From positions 35,730,708 through 35,794,707 of the forward strand of contig CM068314.1 in NCBI GenBank assembly GCA_034766995.1: a DNA stretch of 64,000 bases. The letters run 5' to 3'. Source of the stretch: Acanthacorydalis orientalis. Its lineage: Eukaryota > Arthropoda > Insecta > Megaloptera > Corydalidae. A model generated the notes under the pieces. That model ran no database searches, was not told the origin of the DNA, and was given only the letters and a program-made list of their open reading frames with translations. A program made the position numbers and the translations under genes. Below, in pieces: positions 1-12,169 of the stretch (position 1 is the stretch's first letter; each line of letters opens with the position of its first letter).

Positions 1-580
1 GCCTCATCGCTAAAGATGACATGTTCCGAAAACCCGTGTTGTTATTCCAGTATCCAATTAACAAATCTTAGACGCAGTGAATGGTCTACTGTCTTCAATT
101 CTTGTGTTAATTAAACCTTATAAGCTTTCAGTAATAAATCCTTATGCAAAAAATCCTATGTGGTCGCCTGTAAAAGGTCCAATTGCTGTGTATGTCGTGG
201 AATTTACATTCTTGGCTCTTCCAATACACTTTTACGAACCAAGTTAATGTTTTCTTCAGAACGAGCACTATGAATATATGTTGGCGTTTCTTTGTGTTTA
301 ACCTATCCAGTCCTTTCAAATTTACTTACTAATCAAAGAATTGTTGATTCAGAAGTAAGAGTATGTCGAGAATAAATATCGCGTTATTTACGAAATGTAC
401 TTTTTACAGAACAGCCATTTTCATAATACAATTATATTATTTCAATTGTATTATTTTGTTGTAACCATAACTAAAAATGGCAATGTCAAAACTTCACAAA
501 TCTCAAAAAAATGCCACTGTTAGTTTGACATGTAAAATATAATATATTAAAAAATTGCGTTCTTATTGGAAAACCTTTTT
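1..580 (-). mobile_element. Decayed IS630-Tc1-mariner DDE transposon, N-terminal part, cut by window edge
   Basis: Read on the minus strand with frameshifts and stops ignored, the sequence gives a recognisable transposase start. An initiation-like ATG lies at 468. It is followed by a helix-turn-helix part (YYENGCSVKSTFRK, then RDIYSRHT), a linker (RSEENINLVRKSVLEEP), then AQQLDLL, QLTQELKT and FVNWILE, and finally HVIFSDEA at the left edge, where the first catalytic aspartate sits in FSDEA. This order is that of the common arthropod transposases of this superfamily. Several in-frame stops (for example after FRK and after WILE) show it is dead. The 5' terminus is probably near 580, where an AAAAAGGTTTTCCAATAAG-type end (minus strand) meets TATATA. 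The catalytic C-terminal half lies outside the window. Confidence 0.8.
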
Positions 581-771
581 ATATATATATACAAAATATA
601 TAATTCCTATTAGTTATATCGTTTCGATAGATAAATGATGAATAACTCGTTAAATTAATAAAATGTGCCTTTCGTTCAAATTTGAAATCTTATAAAAGTA
701 ACAATACGAAATAAAATGTACACATCACAGTTAAAAAAACACACATATTGTGTAGGAAATATATTTCTTAC

Positions 772-827
772 CTTATACATTTCTTTATTTTTTAAAGTAT
801 CTCTAACAAAACCGGCAGGATGTTATT
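772..827 (-). other. Possible short minus-strand exon
   Basis: A good donor (AAG followed by GTAAGA, junction at 772/771) and an AG at 828-829 delimit 56 nt. One frame reads HPAGFVRDTLKNKEMYK up to the donor in phase 0 and looks protein-like, but a TAA lies directly upstream in that frame inside the exon. It could therefore be a non-coding exon, a dead piece of a transposon, or chance. A second splice-like signal lies 27 bases upstream. Confidence 0.2.
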
Positions 828-839
828 CTGTTATTTATT

Positions 840-880
840 TAATATATTCTTACCTGTAAATAAAATAAACATTAAAAATA
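840..880 (-). promoter_or_regulatory. Candidate recursive splice site (ratchet point)
   Basis: On the minus strand a T-rich run ends in TTTACAG and is followed immediately by GTAAGAAT, so an acceptor and a donor are fused with no exon between them (junction 854/853). This is the layout of zero-nucleotide exons used in stepwise removal of very long insect introns. The pyrimidine tract is interrupted by a few A residues, and T-rich tracts are common in such AT-rich DNA, so chance is possible. Confidence 0.3.
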
Positions 881-994
881 CATTTAATGCAATTATTTAA
901 AAATACAAAATAGGACAATTACGTTTTTCATAAAAATGTATTTTTGGATCAAGATATACTTTTTGTTAGTGATTAGTACAGTATAATATATTAA

Positions 995-1167
995 CAGTTT
1001 GCACTCGAGAGGTGACTCTCAGTCACCATGGCGTTTTATGCGGCAACTTGAGTGGTGAATGAGAGGTGCCAGTTTTTGTTTATATTAGAAACCTGGCACC
1101 TCTCACTCAGTACCGAGTTGTCGCATAAAACACCATGGTGACAGAGTCACCTCTTGAGTGCAAAGGG
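995..1167. mobile_element. piggyBac-type MITE, near-palindromic, TTAA target duplication
   Basis: A 173-bp element is flanked by TTAA at 991-994 and 1168-1171. The right end reads inward as CCCTTTGCACTCAAGAGGTG and the left as CAGTTTGCACTCGAGAGGTG. The two arms, about 75 bp each, are imperfect inverted copies of each other along their whole length (CACCATGG, TTTTATGCG and GGTGCCAG recur in both), separated by a loop of roughly 15-20 bases. TTAA duplication and a CCCTTTG-type terminus are hallmarks of piggyBac elements. There is no coding capacity, so mobilisation would have needed a transposase in trans. Confidence 0.85.
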
Positions 1168-1171
1168 TTAA

Positions 1172-1322
1172 GTAATAAAAAAATAACTACGTTTACACAA
1201 AGCTATTACTGTCCACAAAGCATAGATTTTTTATCAAAATATTCTTTAATATGTAAGATTTTCTATGATTACATTATAAGGATGATGAACACTTTGTTTA
1301 TAAATATATAATTATAATATAA

Positions 1323-1368
<46 letters not shown>

Positions 1369-2777
1369 CTGATAAAGATAACAAAGCTGTTGATCATTTA
1401 CATAAAAAGCTTAATGTGTGGGAATTTAGCCTCAATAATATAATTGTTAATAAATATTCAATTTTACACAAATTAATTAGAACTCATAGCACTAATAGAG
1501 AACAAGTTCAGTGAATAAATTTTATTACTATATGCACACAGTGTGAAAATGCATTGTTATTGAAATAGGTATTAGAAAAAAAAATATATTATGATATTAT
1601 TGTCATTCATATATTTTAAATCAAAAATATACCAGGTTCTTTATTAAATTTCCTGGATTTAGATACCACATTTAATTTTTTTTACATATCTAGAAATTAA
1701 AGAGTGATTATATGTGCAGCAATAATGATTTATAGAAATTCAGAGTTAAAAAGATGTAATAAAATTTTATACAGACAAAATTAAATATAGTTTATTTTGT
1801 ATAATAAATAAATTGAATTTATCGAATGTATGTTAAAAATAATTTTAATACACATTTCAAATAATAATTCTAATAATGAAAAAGTAATAACTAAATATTT
1901 TTTTAAAAAAAAACTGCAAAATTAAACTAATTATATAAATGATTAAAGTTGCATATTCATGTAAAATACTAAATAACGGACTTAAGTTAATAACAACGTA
2001 CTTGAATTATGTCATTTTTTGTTTTTTAATACTATATTGTGTATAAATATTTAACATGTATTTAATAAAAATATTAGATAGAAAAATTGTTAGAAACAAA
2101 ATTTGACATTCGTTGAATTTAATAACAATAACTCTTGAAATACTCTTATCGTTTGAGTACAAATCAACTCTGCAAAACTGAGCTTAAAACGATTTAGCAC
2201 GAAATAATAGTTATAACTTAAAATGTGTTAATAATTGCTATTAATATTTATGAATGACAATTTTAATTTACCAAGTTTCAACTATTATTTATTTTATTAA
2301 AAAATATATATTTATTTGTTACTAAAATTAGGAAGCATTAACCCTAGACAAACTACTCATCTGTAATATCGGCACAAACTACAGTACATTTACAATTAAG
2401 AAACTAATTTACAGATGTTGTCAGTAGTTTACTCAAATAAAAGATACATCATCTGAATCTGTTTTAAGTGAACACACTATACATCTGATGGACTCACAAG
2501 TTGTTTTTAATAATGCATCGCATTCTCAAGAAATAAATTTAGCATTAAGTGCGTTTCAGCTGATCTTTCGAGATCAGCTGTAACTGTTAATACGTGCATA
2601 CATTAATTATGTTTAACGGGTGAACTCGCGACTAGTGTTTATTGAGCGAAAAATTATACATACTTATCGAGTACAATTCTGATAGAAGGTAATTTTTCGT
2701 GAATGTTTGAATACGTTGAAAAAAATAACAAAAAAACAGATGATAAAAGAAAATAAAAATTATATATATATATATAT

Positions 2778-2843
<66 letters not shown>

Positions 2844-3888
2844 AGGTGAAATAATATAGTTTTGATATAAAAGCTTACTAAAGACGAAATTATACAAAGA
2901 TAAGTGAAGTTGGCAAGATAAATGAGAATCAAGGTAGTACTGTAAGGAATGTGACATTAACTTTTCAGCATCGTCGTATTTTAAGATCGTACTCAATGAA
3001 AATTCTAAGTGTTTTAATCATTGCGGCATTGTAAAAAAAAAAAATATTAAGTATCATTGAAATACTGATAAGTTTTTATATTAATTTCAACTAGTTTTTA
3101 TATTCAGTTTATTACTAATTAAGATAAACATATTGATTCAATATATTGAACAGAGTAATACAAATAGAAGTGACAAATAATTTACAGTTACAACTACGAT
3201 ATAAATGATACAATGTTTCAACTTTAATTAAAATTATGATCCATTTACACAAAATACACATATATAAGTAGCCTAACAGACACGTGTGAGTATTTATATT
3301 CCATTACTAAACATTCATTGGTTATTCATTTCAGATGCGTGCGAATAAATCAAAACAATAAACCACGCACTCACATATTTCAATTTGTTGAAAAACGTGC
3401 AAGATAAACATAACCTTGCACCATATGCATATTTTTTTTCCATTATGCACGGTGATAAAGAGTTTCATAATCAAGGTCAAACTGAGCTGTTGTTGTCACG
3501 ACTCTGATGGTATCAATCAATAAATCGTATTAAAATATTTTTATTTCTTACTGTTGTACTGTATTTCAATGTAAAAAAGTAATTAATTTTATTGGATGAA
3601 CATAATGATGTATTGTACACTTTTTATACTGCACTTATTCTTTTTGAGCTATTACTATTCATACAGAAGTAATTAAATAAGTTCGAGGTTAAAATAAAAT
3701 CAAGTTCCGAGTAAGTGACTATAATAACACTTTTAATTAAAAACATGATATTTTCTTATTTGTTAATTTAGCATTAGAAAATATTGTACCCATTACAATA
3801 ATTAAATACGAGAAATATGATAAAAATATGGAACTTTCACATATTTTTTATAAAAATTAATACTACAAAAAATATATTTAAATAATTT
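1172..3888. other. AT-rich non-coding stretch
   Basis: No gene or recognisable element apart from the hairpin listed at 2557 and (TA)n arrays at about 1327-1366 and 2761-2840. The open frames over 2654-2996 are translations of the TA array. A slightly GC-richer patch lies at 2480-2640. Confidence 0.6.
2557..2580. repeat. Perfect 10-bp hairpin with TTCG loop
   Basis: CAGCTGATCT and its exact reverse complement flank TTCG. As RNA this would be a 10-bp stem closed by a UUCG tetraloop, an unusually stable fold. As DNA it also places two CAGCTG E-boxes 18 bases apart. It sits in a slightly GC-richer patch. No poly-T tail follows, so there is no sign of a polymerase III terminator. Confidence 0.6.
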
Positions 3889-4439
3889 GGTTGGTAGAAA
3901 AATAATTGCGGCTTATGCACCCATTTGTTAAACATTTTGGATTTTCCTCGTTTTAAGTGGTCCAGAACTGTCGGATGACTAACGCTTAACTTTTGCGCAA
4001 GCTCTCGAATTGTTGTGGGTAGTTCTGATTCAATTAACACCTTCAGTTGGTCTTATAAACTGAAGAAAAACGCCCACGACCTTTATCTTCAAGGCTCTCG
4101 TCTTCAGCACGAAATGTTTGGAACCAATACTGCACCGTACGTTCTTTAACAGTAACCACACCAAAAGTGTTGTTAGTTTACGAGCAGTTTCTGCTGTTTT
4201 ACCACCTGTTTTTAACTCGTACAAAAATTTTGCTTTTATTTGTTTCTTTTCCATCTTTAATTTAATATCTCTATTTGAAACAAAATTAATAATAAAACTA
4301 AAGTCGGTGATGCCAAAATACAGACCGAAAAATACATTTTTAATGATATTAACATGAATACGATGATATGTCACTTTCAATGAAAAAAATTAAGGTTAGA
4401 ATTTAGAAAACAAAAACCTCAATTACTTTCTTACCATCT
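3889..4439 (-). mobile_element. Mariner deletion derivative keeping both termini and the N-terminal transposase part
   Basis: The left end GGTTGGTAGAAAAATAATTG and the right end (read inward AGATGGTAAGAAAGTAATTG) are imperfect terminal inverted repeats of mariner type. Inside, on the minus strand from an ATG at 4254, is the mariner paired-domain-like DNA-binding region: MEKKQIKAKFLYELKTGGK, ETARK, a frameshift, then TVKERTVQYWFQTFRAEDES and LEDKGRGR. A second shift leads into IRELAQKLSVSHPTVLDHLK and NKWV. After KWV the frame runs straight into the terminal repeat, so the whole catalytic DDD domain is deleted. At 551 bp it is a non-autonomous relic. Confidence 0.85.
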
Positions 4440-6666
4440 GGACAGAATCATTAAAAGAGATTATTACAATTGGTCGATTTTTCGAGTTTAAATTATTTTC
4501 AGTGTTAGGTGCTTAATAAAACTGTATAAGAGCCATTTGAAAAATATTAGATGAAATCTAACAGAAAAGAATTCTGCTTTTTGGACATCGAGTAACTTTA
4601 TTACATAGTAAAATTTCTTTCTAACCAAAAATTTCATTGAACAGCAAATATTTTTTTAAATTAAAGGCCGTGACATGATGAAAGCGAGTGACAAAAAATG
4701 AAAGATAATATTTTTGTTTTGAAGTTAGCATAATCAAAACAGCAACAAAGAGCAGTGACAGACATTTTAATCGTTCTACTTTTTAAAAATTTTGTCACAA
4801 TCCTCAATGATGTCAATTGAAAAAAGTGAAAATTAACAAAAAAAGAGTAAACTAGAGCGTCAGTGCTGTTTACATTTCCGTATTTGTTATTAAAAGATGT
4901 TAGAAATTCGTACATGTTATTAAAAGATATCTATTTATAATTTTAGATAAGTACAGACGTGAATTTTTCCGGTTGATCGTTGTGACATACAAAGCAGGGG
5001 GTAAGCGTTGCGCCGAATTTAACATTGCTGTAAGTTTTGCAAATGCTCTTTACTTGGAATCTATCATGACCTTAGGTACTTATATTTCTAAGTGAATACA
5101 TTTCTGAATAATTGTATATATTTTATGAAATAAAACAAAAAAATGTAAACAAAGTTTTTTTTATTAAAAAAATGCATTTGTAAACACGACCTCAGAGATT
5201 GTAACTAAACATTCTAATAAATATTCATTTTTTTCCAACGTTACAGATAATATGTCTATTTCTCTTTCTTTATAATAATAACACACACTTTACTCGTTTG
5301 TAAGTAGCATGGATATGAAGAGTTCACAGATACAGTGAGCAAATATTCATATTCGTTTTGAATATTTTTCATACAAACATTCACTTTATAACGAGCTCGT
5401 TTCACGGATATGTCAAGAAAATGTTTTTTTTTCAAAAAAAACTTTATTCTACATCTAGTTACCGATAAAATCTATTTTTTAAAAAGCAGATAAAAATAAC
5501 TTTTCTCTGCACCCCTAAATACGAAACTCTGTAAGTGACTATTTACAATATATTATTATTTTAATTAAAGTCTTATTTTAATTAAAGCCCAAATGTGTTA
5601 ATATATATTAAATATAGTGATAAATGTGTGTAAAATTTTAATATGCACTTAAGCATGTATTAATTAAATTTTGGATTTATTTTATATATAATATATGTAT
5701 TCAATTTTAATATAATTTCTGATTATAATGATTTATATAAAAATAATAATATGTAGGTTGATTTTACTTATCACTGATATAACAAAATTTGAGATTTATT
5801 GCAACAATTGTAAATGTTCTCAAAATATGGAGTTAATACTAGAAAAATCGCAAAAAAATAAATCACATATTTATTGAAATAAATAAATTGTGATAATTAT
5901 ATAAAAAGCGAGTTTGTTTAAGAAAAATGTCAAACTGACGAAAAAATAAAGAGTACTTTTTTCAATCAGAGATATTCGTATACAAAACCCAAATTGAAAA
6001 TCACTCATTGATTTTGCATGCTAAATTTATAGCCGTTTTTAAAATTCCATATCAATTATCACTGTACCAACGTAATTGTAAACATTTAAGTAATTACAAG
6101 TATTCATATCATTCGTTAGGAATTCTTGATATGAATTTATATACAGAATTATTATACATGAACAATATTATTGAACTTTCGACGGAATATGATTTATATT
6201 TAAAATGTTCATTTAAAGTTATCTACAGATAACAAATTAAAAATATTTAAATAACATAATCAGTTTTAAATATTAATTATTTTGGCCTTCATGATTAGTT
6301 ACAAAGTATTTATATAAAAAAAGTTTTCTGTAATTTCATAGAAATTGATAAAAAAAAAACGAAATTTGCAAATTTTGACAAACAATAAAAAACTTCATAT
6401 TTAATATAGGAATATTTTTGAAATTATTTCCGTAATAATAAGTATAATCAACGTAAGAATAAAAAATATTTTAAGTGTTGCACCTTAGAATTATGTATTT
6501 TAAGTAATTTATAGTTATTTTTGTATTGTTCGTATATAGTAAACTAAATATAAAATAAGAGAAAATAAAACATATCTCCTAAAAATTGAAAATCTAAACG
6601 AAATAGCTCATTTTCAATATTGGTATTTTAGTATAAATTTTATAATTAAATACTGAAACGTATCCT
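4440..6666. other. AT-rich non-coding stretch
   Basis: No supported gene. Open frames of 60-85 codons at 4661-4915 (minus) and 6008-6232 (plus) have no recognisable motif, and I treat them as chance. A patch at 4950-5060 is less AT-rich (CCGGTTGATCG, GCAGGGGGTAAGCG) but shows no structure I can name. Confidence 0.55.
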
Positions 6667-6834
6667 GTCCTGCTGATCTTCATGCTTTTGAATCACGGGA
6701 GTTGAGATGTTGTTCTCATAAGACAGATAATTAATATCTACAAGTATCAGAAGATGACATACTAGTTGTGTATGGCAAAACTAGTTAGAGAAAAAAAAAT
6801 TTCTGTTGTTTAAAAAGATGAAGACCACCAGGAC
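6667..6834. repeat. Fold-back repeat, copy 1 (about 168 bp)
   Basis: GTCCTGCTGATCTTCATGC at the left is matched by the reverse complement of the right end (GTCCTGGTGGTCTTCATC). The interior has a degenerate AGAAGATGACATAC and AAACTAGTTAG. The outer arms and this interior resemble the better preserved copy at 46.8 kb, so both are treated as one dispersed family. There is no coding sequence, and no target duplication could be fixed. Confidence 0.5.
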
Positions 6835-7886
6835 AATAAAACAATGAAATTCCTGGTATAAATACAAACAAATATAAGTAGAATATCTATTTGAATTGTG
6901 TGTTACGACAATATCCATTGATTGGATAATAAAATTGCATCTTGCTCTTATATACATATATAGGTTAATACCTCTATAGAAAAAAAATCACAAAATTAAG
7001 ATAAGTTAATACAATCATAATAATTAAAAAAAAATTCAATAAGTATGATTAAAATATAGTAACTTGTTATTCTTGTGCCAAGAATTCAAGTGAAAAATAT
7101 TTCGAAATACTATTCAAGCATCCATTTTAAAACAAGAAATTAAAATTACCAATAAACAATAAGGTTTACTGATTTTTTTCAGAATAGCTTATGGAATTTT
7201 TCAACAAACTAAACATTAAAATAAAATCTTTACATAAATTAAGAACATAAAATAAAGAAAACAATATTCAATGTCAATATCAATAATATCGAGCGTGCAA
7301 AAATTGATTGCGATAACGTTGACACGTGTGAAATGGCCTCAATATTATCGGATTAATATCAAAATCTATCGCCTCGTATTTTAAATGAAGCATGATTAAA
7401 TGTAAAATTTAGTTTTTGAACTTCGAAATTCGGCTTGATTTATGTGTACAGGTGAAGTAAAATTAATCGGATAGTACATTGATACAATGAACAGCAATTT
7501 AAGGAAACATTTCAAAAAGTATGAATTACAATAATACTCAACAATTTGTAACCCATTTATAAATAAATCTTTGTTCTAAGATTGAAAAACTCCAACTAGT
7601 AATTAATAAGAAAATGGTGCATTATTACTAATATATTGATACAAACTTAAACGGAATACTAGAAATTCGCTTTTAATTTACTTCTTAAATCCAGTTTTTT
7701 TTATATTCTTGCAATAAAATATTCAAAATATTATACAAATTTTTGATAAGGATTCAAAAACATTAATTTCAAATAGGTGTGTAAGCCATAGTATATAGAA
7801 ACTAAACTCACAGACACTAGTAGTAGGCAAAGATCAATTTAGCTTGAGAGCTTAGAGAAGGTAATGGATTTAAGAGATACATACAG

Positions 7887-7922
<36 letters not shown>

Positions 7923-8100
7923 ATATTTAAAACAAATTATTCAATTAAATAAATTCAATATAATAAGACTCAGTTTTATATTTGAACCACTGCAAAAAAA
8001 ATTGAGTGCAAGAAATAATTAGCAAATAGTTAAAAAAAATAGCTAATAATGTATTGCGAATAATTGTAACTTCTTACAATAAACATAAAAGATATTGTTA
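6835..8100. other. AT-rich non-coding stretch
   Basis: Nothing recognisable except a (TA)n array at about 7890-7926. A minus-strand acceptor-like TTTTTTTTGCAG at about 7992 is followed by only 14 open codons and no donor, so I do not call it an exon. Confidence 0.5.
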
Positions 8101-8296
8101 TATAGGGTGATTCAGTTAGGCTTTCCACACAAATGTATTTAAAAAAACGTAAAAATAAAAAAACATGTTATTTTCCAATTGGTACTTTAGTATTGAATTG
8201 AATTAAAATATTAAATAAAAAATAACATGAATTATTTTAACCCCTGCGCCACCTTTTAATAATTCCATGTGGAAGCCTTAATTGAATTATTCTATA
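8101..8296. mobile_element. MITE with about 35-bp terminal inverted repeats, probably TA-targeting
   Basis: The left end TATAGGGTGATTCAGTTAGG continues with CTTTCCACA. The right end, read inward, is TATAGAATAATTCAATTAAG then GCTTCCACA, so about 35 bp are shared with a few changes. The element is 196 bp, has no coding capacity and sits in a TATA context, compatible with TA target duplication by a Tc1/mariner-type transposase. The exact family is not identified. Confidence 0.6.
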
Positions 8297-11200
8297 CATA
8301 ATGTAGTGCTTTCAAAAAGTGCTACAATCTTCTCATCTTCGATTTCCAGATGAATACAAATAACATACTATTGAAATGTAATGCAAATAAAAACCAACAA
8401 TTAAAGACATCTAAATCAAATATTACATTTGTGTCTTTAAATAAACAATGTTATTGTTCGCATGATAATAAATCATTTCGGCATAAAATTCTAGTAATAA
8501 AAAATGTTATATGCATTAAATAAATAAATAAATCCTTTTCATGTTAATGGTGATGATGTATTTTTTTTAATTTTTATTTTTTGCATACACTGTAGATATA
8601 TTTTATAATACAATTACCTCTATGACGATACTTTTTGAATTACATGACATTCAAAATTCATACAAAAATGTTTTAACATACAAACTACTAACGTTTAAAA
8701 AACACTGATATAATTAATACAATTTACTAAATCCGCAAAATGTAAATATAATTAATCAATTCATTATCATACCAATAATAATACAGAGAAGATATGTTTC
8801 AAGATAAGTATTTTTTTTATTATCATTTAAAGCAACATGTTCATAGATTGATCGATTCATTTAAACCAATAAGATTGTTAAATATAGATAATTTAGACTA
8901 TATAGTTCAAAAAATGAATGAGTACAGTATATATACCATAATTGTAAAATTAAAATAAGAAAAAGATTTTAAATTTTAATTCAAAAAAAATGTGTAAAAG
9001 AAATATAACATGCTTTTATATTTATTCAAATTCGATAGCGAGTTAAAAAAATAAAATAAATACATTATTATTTAAAATAATATGCTTTTCTTAATTTGGT
9101 CTCATTCGACAGGTAAAATTATATAAATTATAAATAAACGAATATTGTTTCTGCTACGGTCACTGCATAAAAAATATTAACGTGCACGTATTATTATCAG
9201 AACTTTTTATATTTCGTTGAGACAGATGTCAAAACTAGTCATGTTACGTAGGAGAAACGATTACGAATATTCTGTCCTTAATAAACTCCATTTCACTCAT
9301 ACAACTTGTTAAAATAATGATAAAATCATTGTTTACTACAACTGCATACAGACGATTCATCATTGCAATATTTCAAAAAAAAATATTAACAAAACATATT
9401 AAGGAGTGGTATATATCAATTATAACAATAAAGCAGTGATTCGATACTATTTTAAAAATGCATTGAATAATTTAAATTGCAAGTGGCTTTACATAGAGTA
9501 AAAAATAAAATAATTTATTTATGTAGATTTTTAAAAACAAATTATAAATTGTATTGTAAATATATGTATTAAAGTATGAAAATAAAAAGAATGTTATAAA
9601 ATCAATTTAAACAGCAATAATAGATTTAAAAAAAATTGATTAAATTGTTTGTAAGTCGTTTTAAATATTGTTAATATGTGTGTATTTTCATTTCTAAAAA
9701 TTTTTAATTTAGAAATTTAAAACATGGATGGAAAATGGATTAAAGAAACATAATTCAATAGATCAAACATTGATCTATTAAATTATGATGAATTAGTTTG
9801 ACCTAATTAAAAAATAGATCAAACTTACACTATCTGTTATAAATATATAAGCCAGATAGATGCAGAAAAAATAAAGTATATAAAATGTTAATTGAGATAA
9901 TCTCCAACCGACCATTAGATTTTATTTTAGAATTACTTTTTTATCTGGGTACCTGTTCTTTTGTTCTTTTTAAACAACTCTGAATACTCATTCCTTAATA
10001 ATCATTTCCTGAATAATCATTCCTTACAATTGTGGAAATTATGGAATTTTTTGTAGTTTCGTACTAGATTTTTAGGTCTTTATGAATAGACGTTTCTAAT
10101 TTCGATATTAAGCTATCTAAAGATGAACCACATTCAAAACCAACTCAAATGACATAGATAGGTAATAATTAAAAAGTAAACATTCGAAAAGTACAATTTA
10201 TGAATTTTAATATGGATTTAAAGGAAAAAATCTAAATACTAATATGTTCTTTGTGTAATGTAAAAAATATTTTTTTCAAATATTAACATTTTTTTCGTTT
10301 ATAATTCACATTCCATATATAACAATTTTACAGCTGTAGTGAACAAATTTTCACGAGAAATTTAGAGATTCTGCAGGATTCATTATAGTCAAGTTCTAAG
10401 AAATATATCTTGACAAAAATAAATATTATTTTCAATATACTGATTGGTTAAAATACCTATAAATACTATTTCAATATATTGTACCTGCTTGTTCAAATAC
10501 AGTTGTAAGTAATAATTTAAAAAACAATACATTTTATTATTATTTTTGTAACGCGTGAAAAATACCACTAAATTAAAATATTTTTTCTTATTTGATATCA
10601 AAACAAATATTTCATTAAATATCTAAACTATTATTCTATCATATATTAAAACTAAGTACTTTTTTAGAATTCATTGTCACTAAACATTACATTTTTCACT
10701 AAATTTTTTTTTCAGTACATTTTTCACTAAATTCAGAAAAATATTAAAATGAGAATATGTCTTGTTGCACTACTATAGTTTTATCTACTTGTTTGTAAGA
10801 TAAAAAATCAGAGCATGATTATAAAATTCAACTCCATAAAATATTAAAAATAATAAAAGTTTATGAAAATAATAAATTAAATTTCCAAAAATTTAAGTAT
10901 ATTTTCAATATACGTTTAAAAAGATACATTACAATTACGATTTTGTATGAGAGTTTTCTTTCCCTAACAAGTATTTTTTTAAACTAAATAGGTTAGTATT
11001 ATTATATATTTTTCCCTTTTCAATTATGTTTCTCATTGTTTGCATAAAATATTTACACAATCTATATAAATAATGATATAACATTTCATAACTATATTAA
11101 AAATTATCAATTCTTAGAATCAGAGTTTTGAACGAAACCATATATAAATTGTTTTCAATATGTTAATATACGATTCAAATTATAAAAAAAATTCTAGAAT

Positions 11201-11300
11201 ATCTGTTGACGTAATATGCAGTTTATGGAACTTTGATAAATTGTTTTATAGTTTATGGCTGAAAAGATTTTGAAATTTAAATTTGCAAAAAATACATATG

Positions 11301-11348
<48 letters not shown>

Positions 11349-12112
11349 GTATGTAAGAAGTTACTTAAAACAAATAACAATTGCGTGTGAACCTTGTCTT
11401 TAGTCATACACTTCTATCGTGTAATATAAAAATAAATCATTAATCACAAATATAATCTACCTACTGTACAATTCTATATCTGGAACACCATTGAAAACAA
11501 AATGCACTGATAACACAATTTTAATTATAGTTGTGCAACCTTCAATTCGCCATACTAATAAAAATAATGATGTCCTCGTTTCACAGTTTCAAAATAATCG
11601 TTGCAAAATGAACGAAGCATGCTTATATACCTTATTTACATTTTCTTGTAAATTATTATATATAAGACCATCAAAAGTATGGTGTAACATTTTTTTCAAG
11701 TATGTTCAATGCCATTGCTCGATAAAATAGAGCAAACGGTAATTAAACCAAAACAATAAAATATGTACTCATGGAATAATTGATTAAATGCACCGATTAT
11801 TTGCGGCATTATGTAATAAGGAAGAGTAATCAAAACTGTGTAAAGAAAATAAAAAAAACATTATATTTAAGGACAAAACTTTTATATCTAACTAGTGATC
11901 ATAAATATTTTTTTTAGGTTAATTACTTTACTATAAAAATAATATTATATTTGTCTTGTGAATATCATAATTAATATAATGGAATATTATTTTAATGACC
12001 TGTTCAAGAATTTGTTTCGCAATTTTGATTTAAATAAAGAAAACTATTTACACCGCTGAGCTGAACTTTAAGTTTTTTGAATGGGTTATTGGATATGTCT
12101 TTTACAAGAAAG

Positions 12113-12169
<57 letters not shown>

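Noticed and set aside
4661..5060. Patch with repeated GTGACA/TGTCAC words and an 84-codon minus frame, considered as a transposon
   Set aside because: Inverted words are short and not at consistent ends; no transposase motif.
7840..7992. Minus-strand acceptor TTTTTTTTGCAG followed by WFKYKTESYYIEFI
   Set aside because: Only 14 codons before a stop and no donor or poly-A context. T-rich acceptors are frequent by chance at this base composition.
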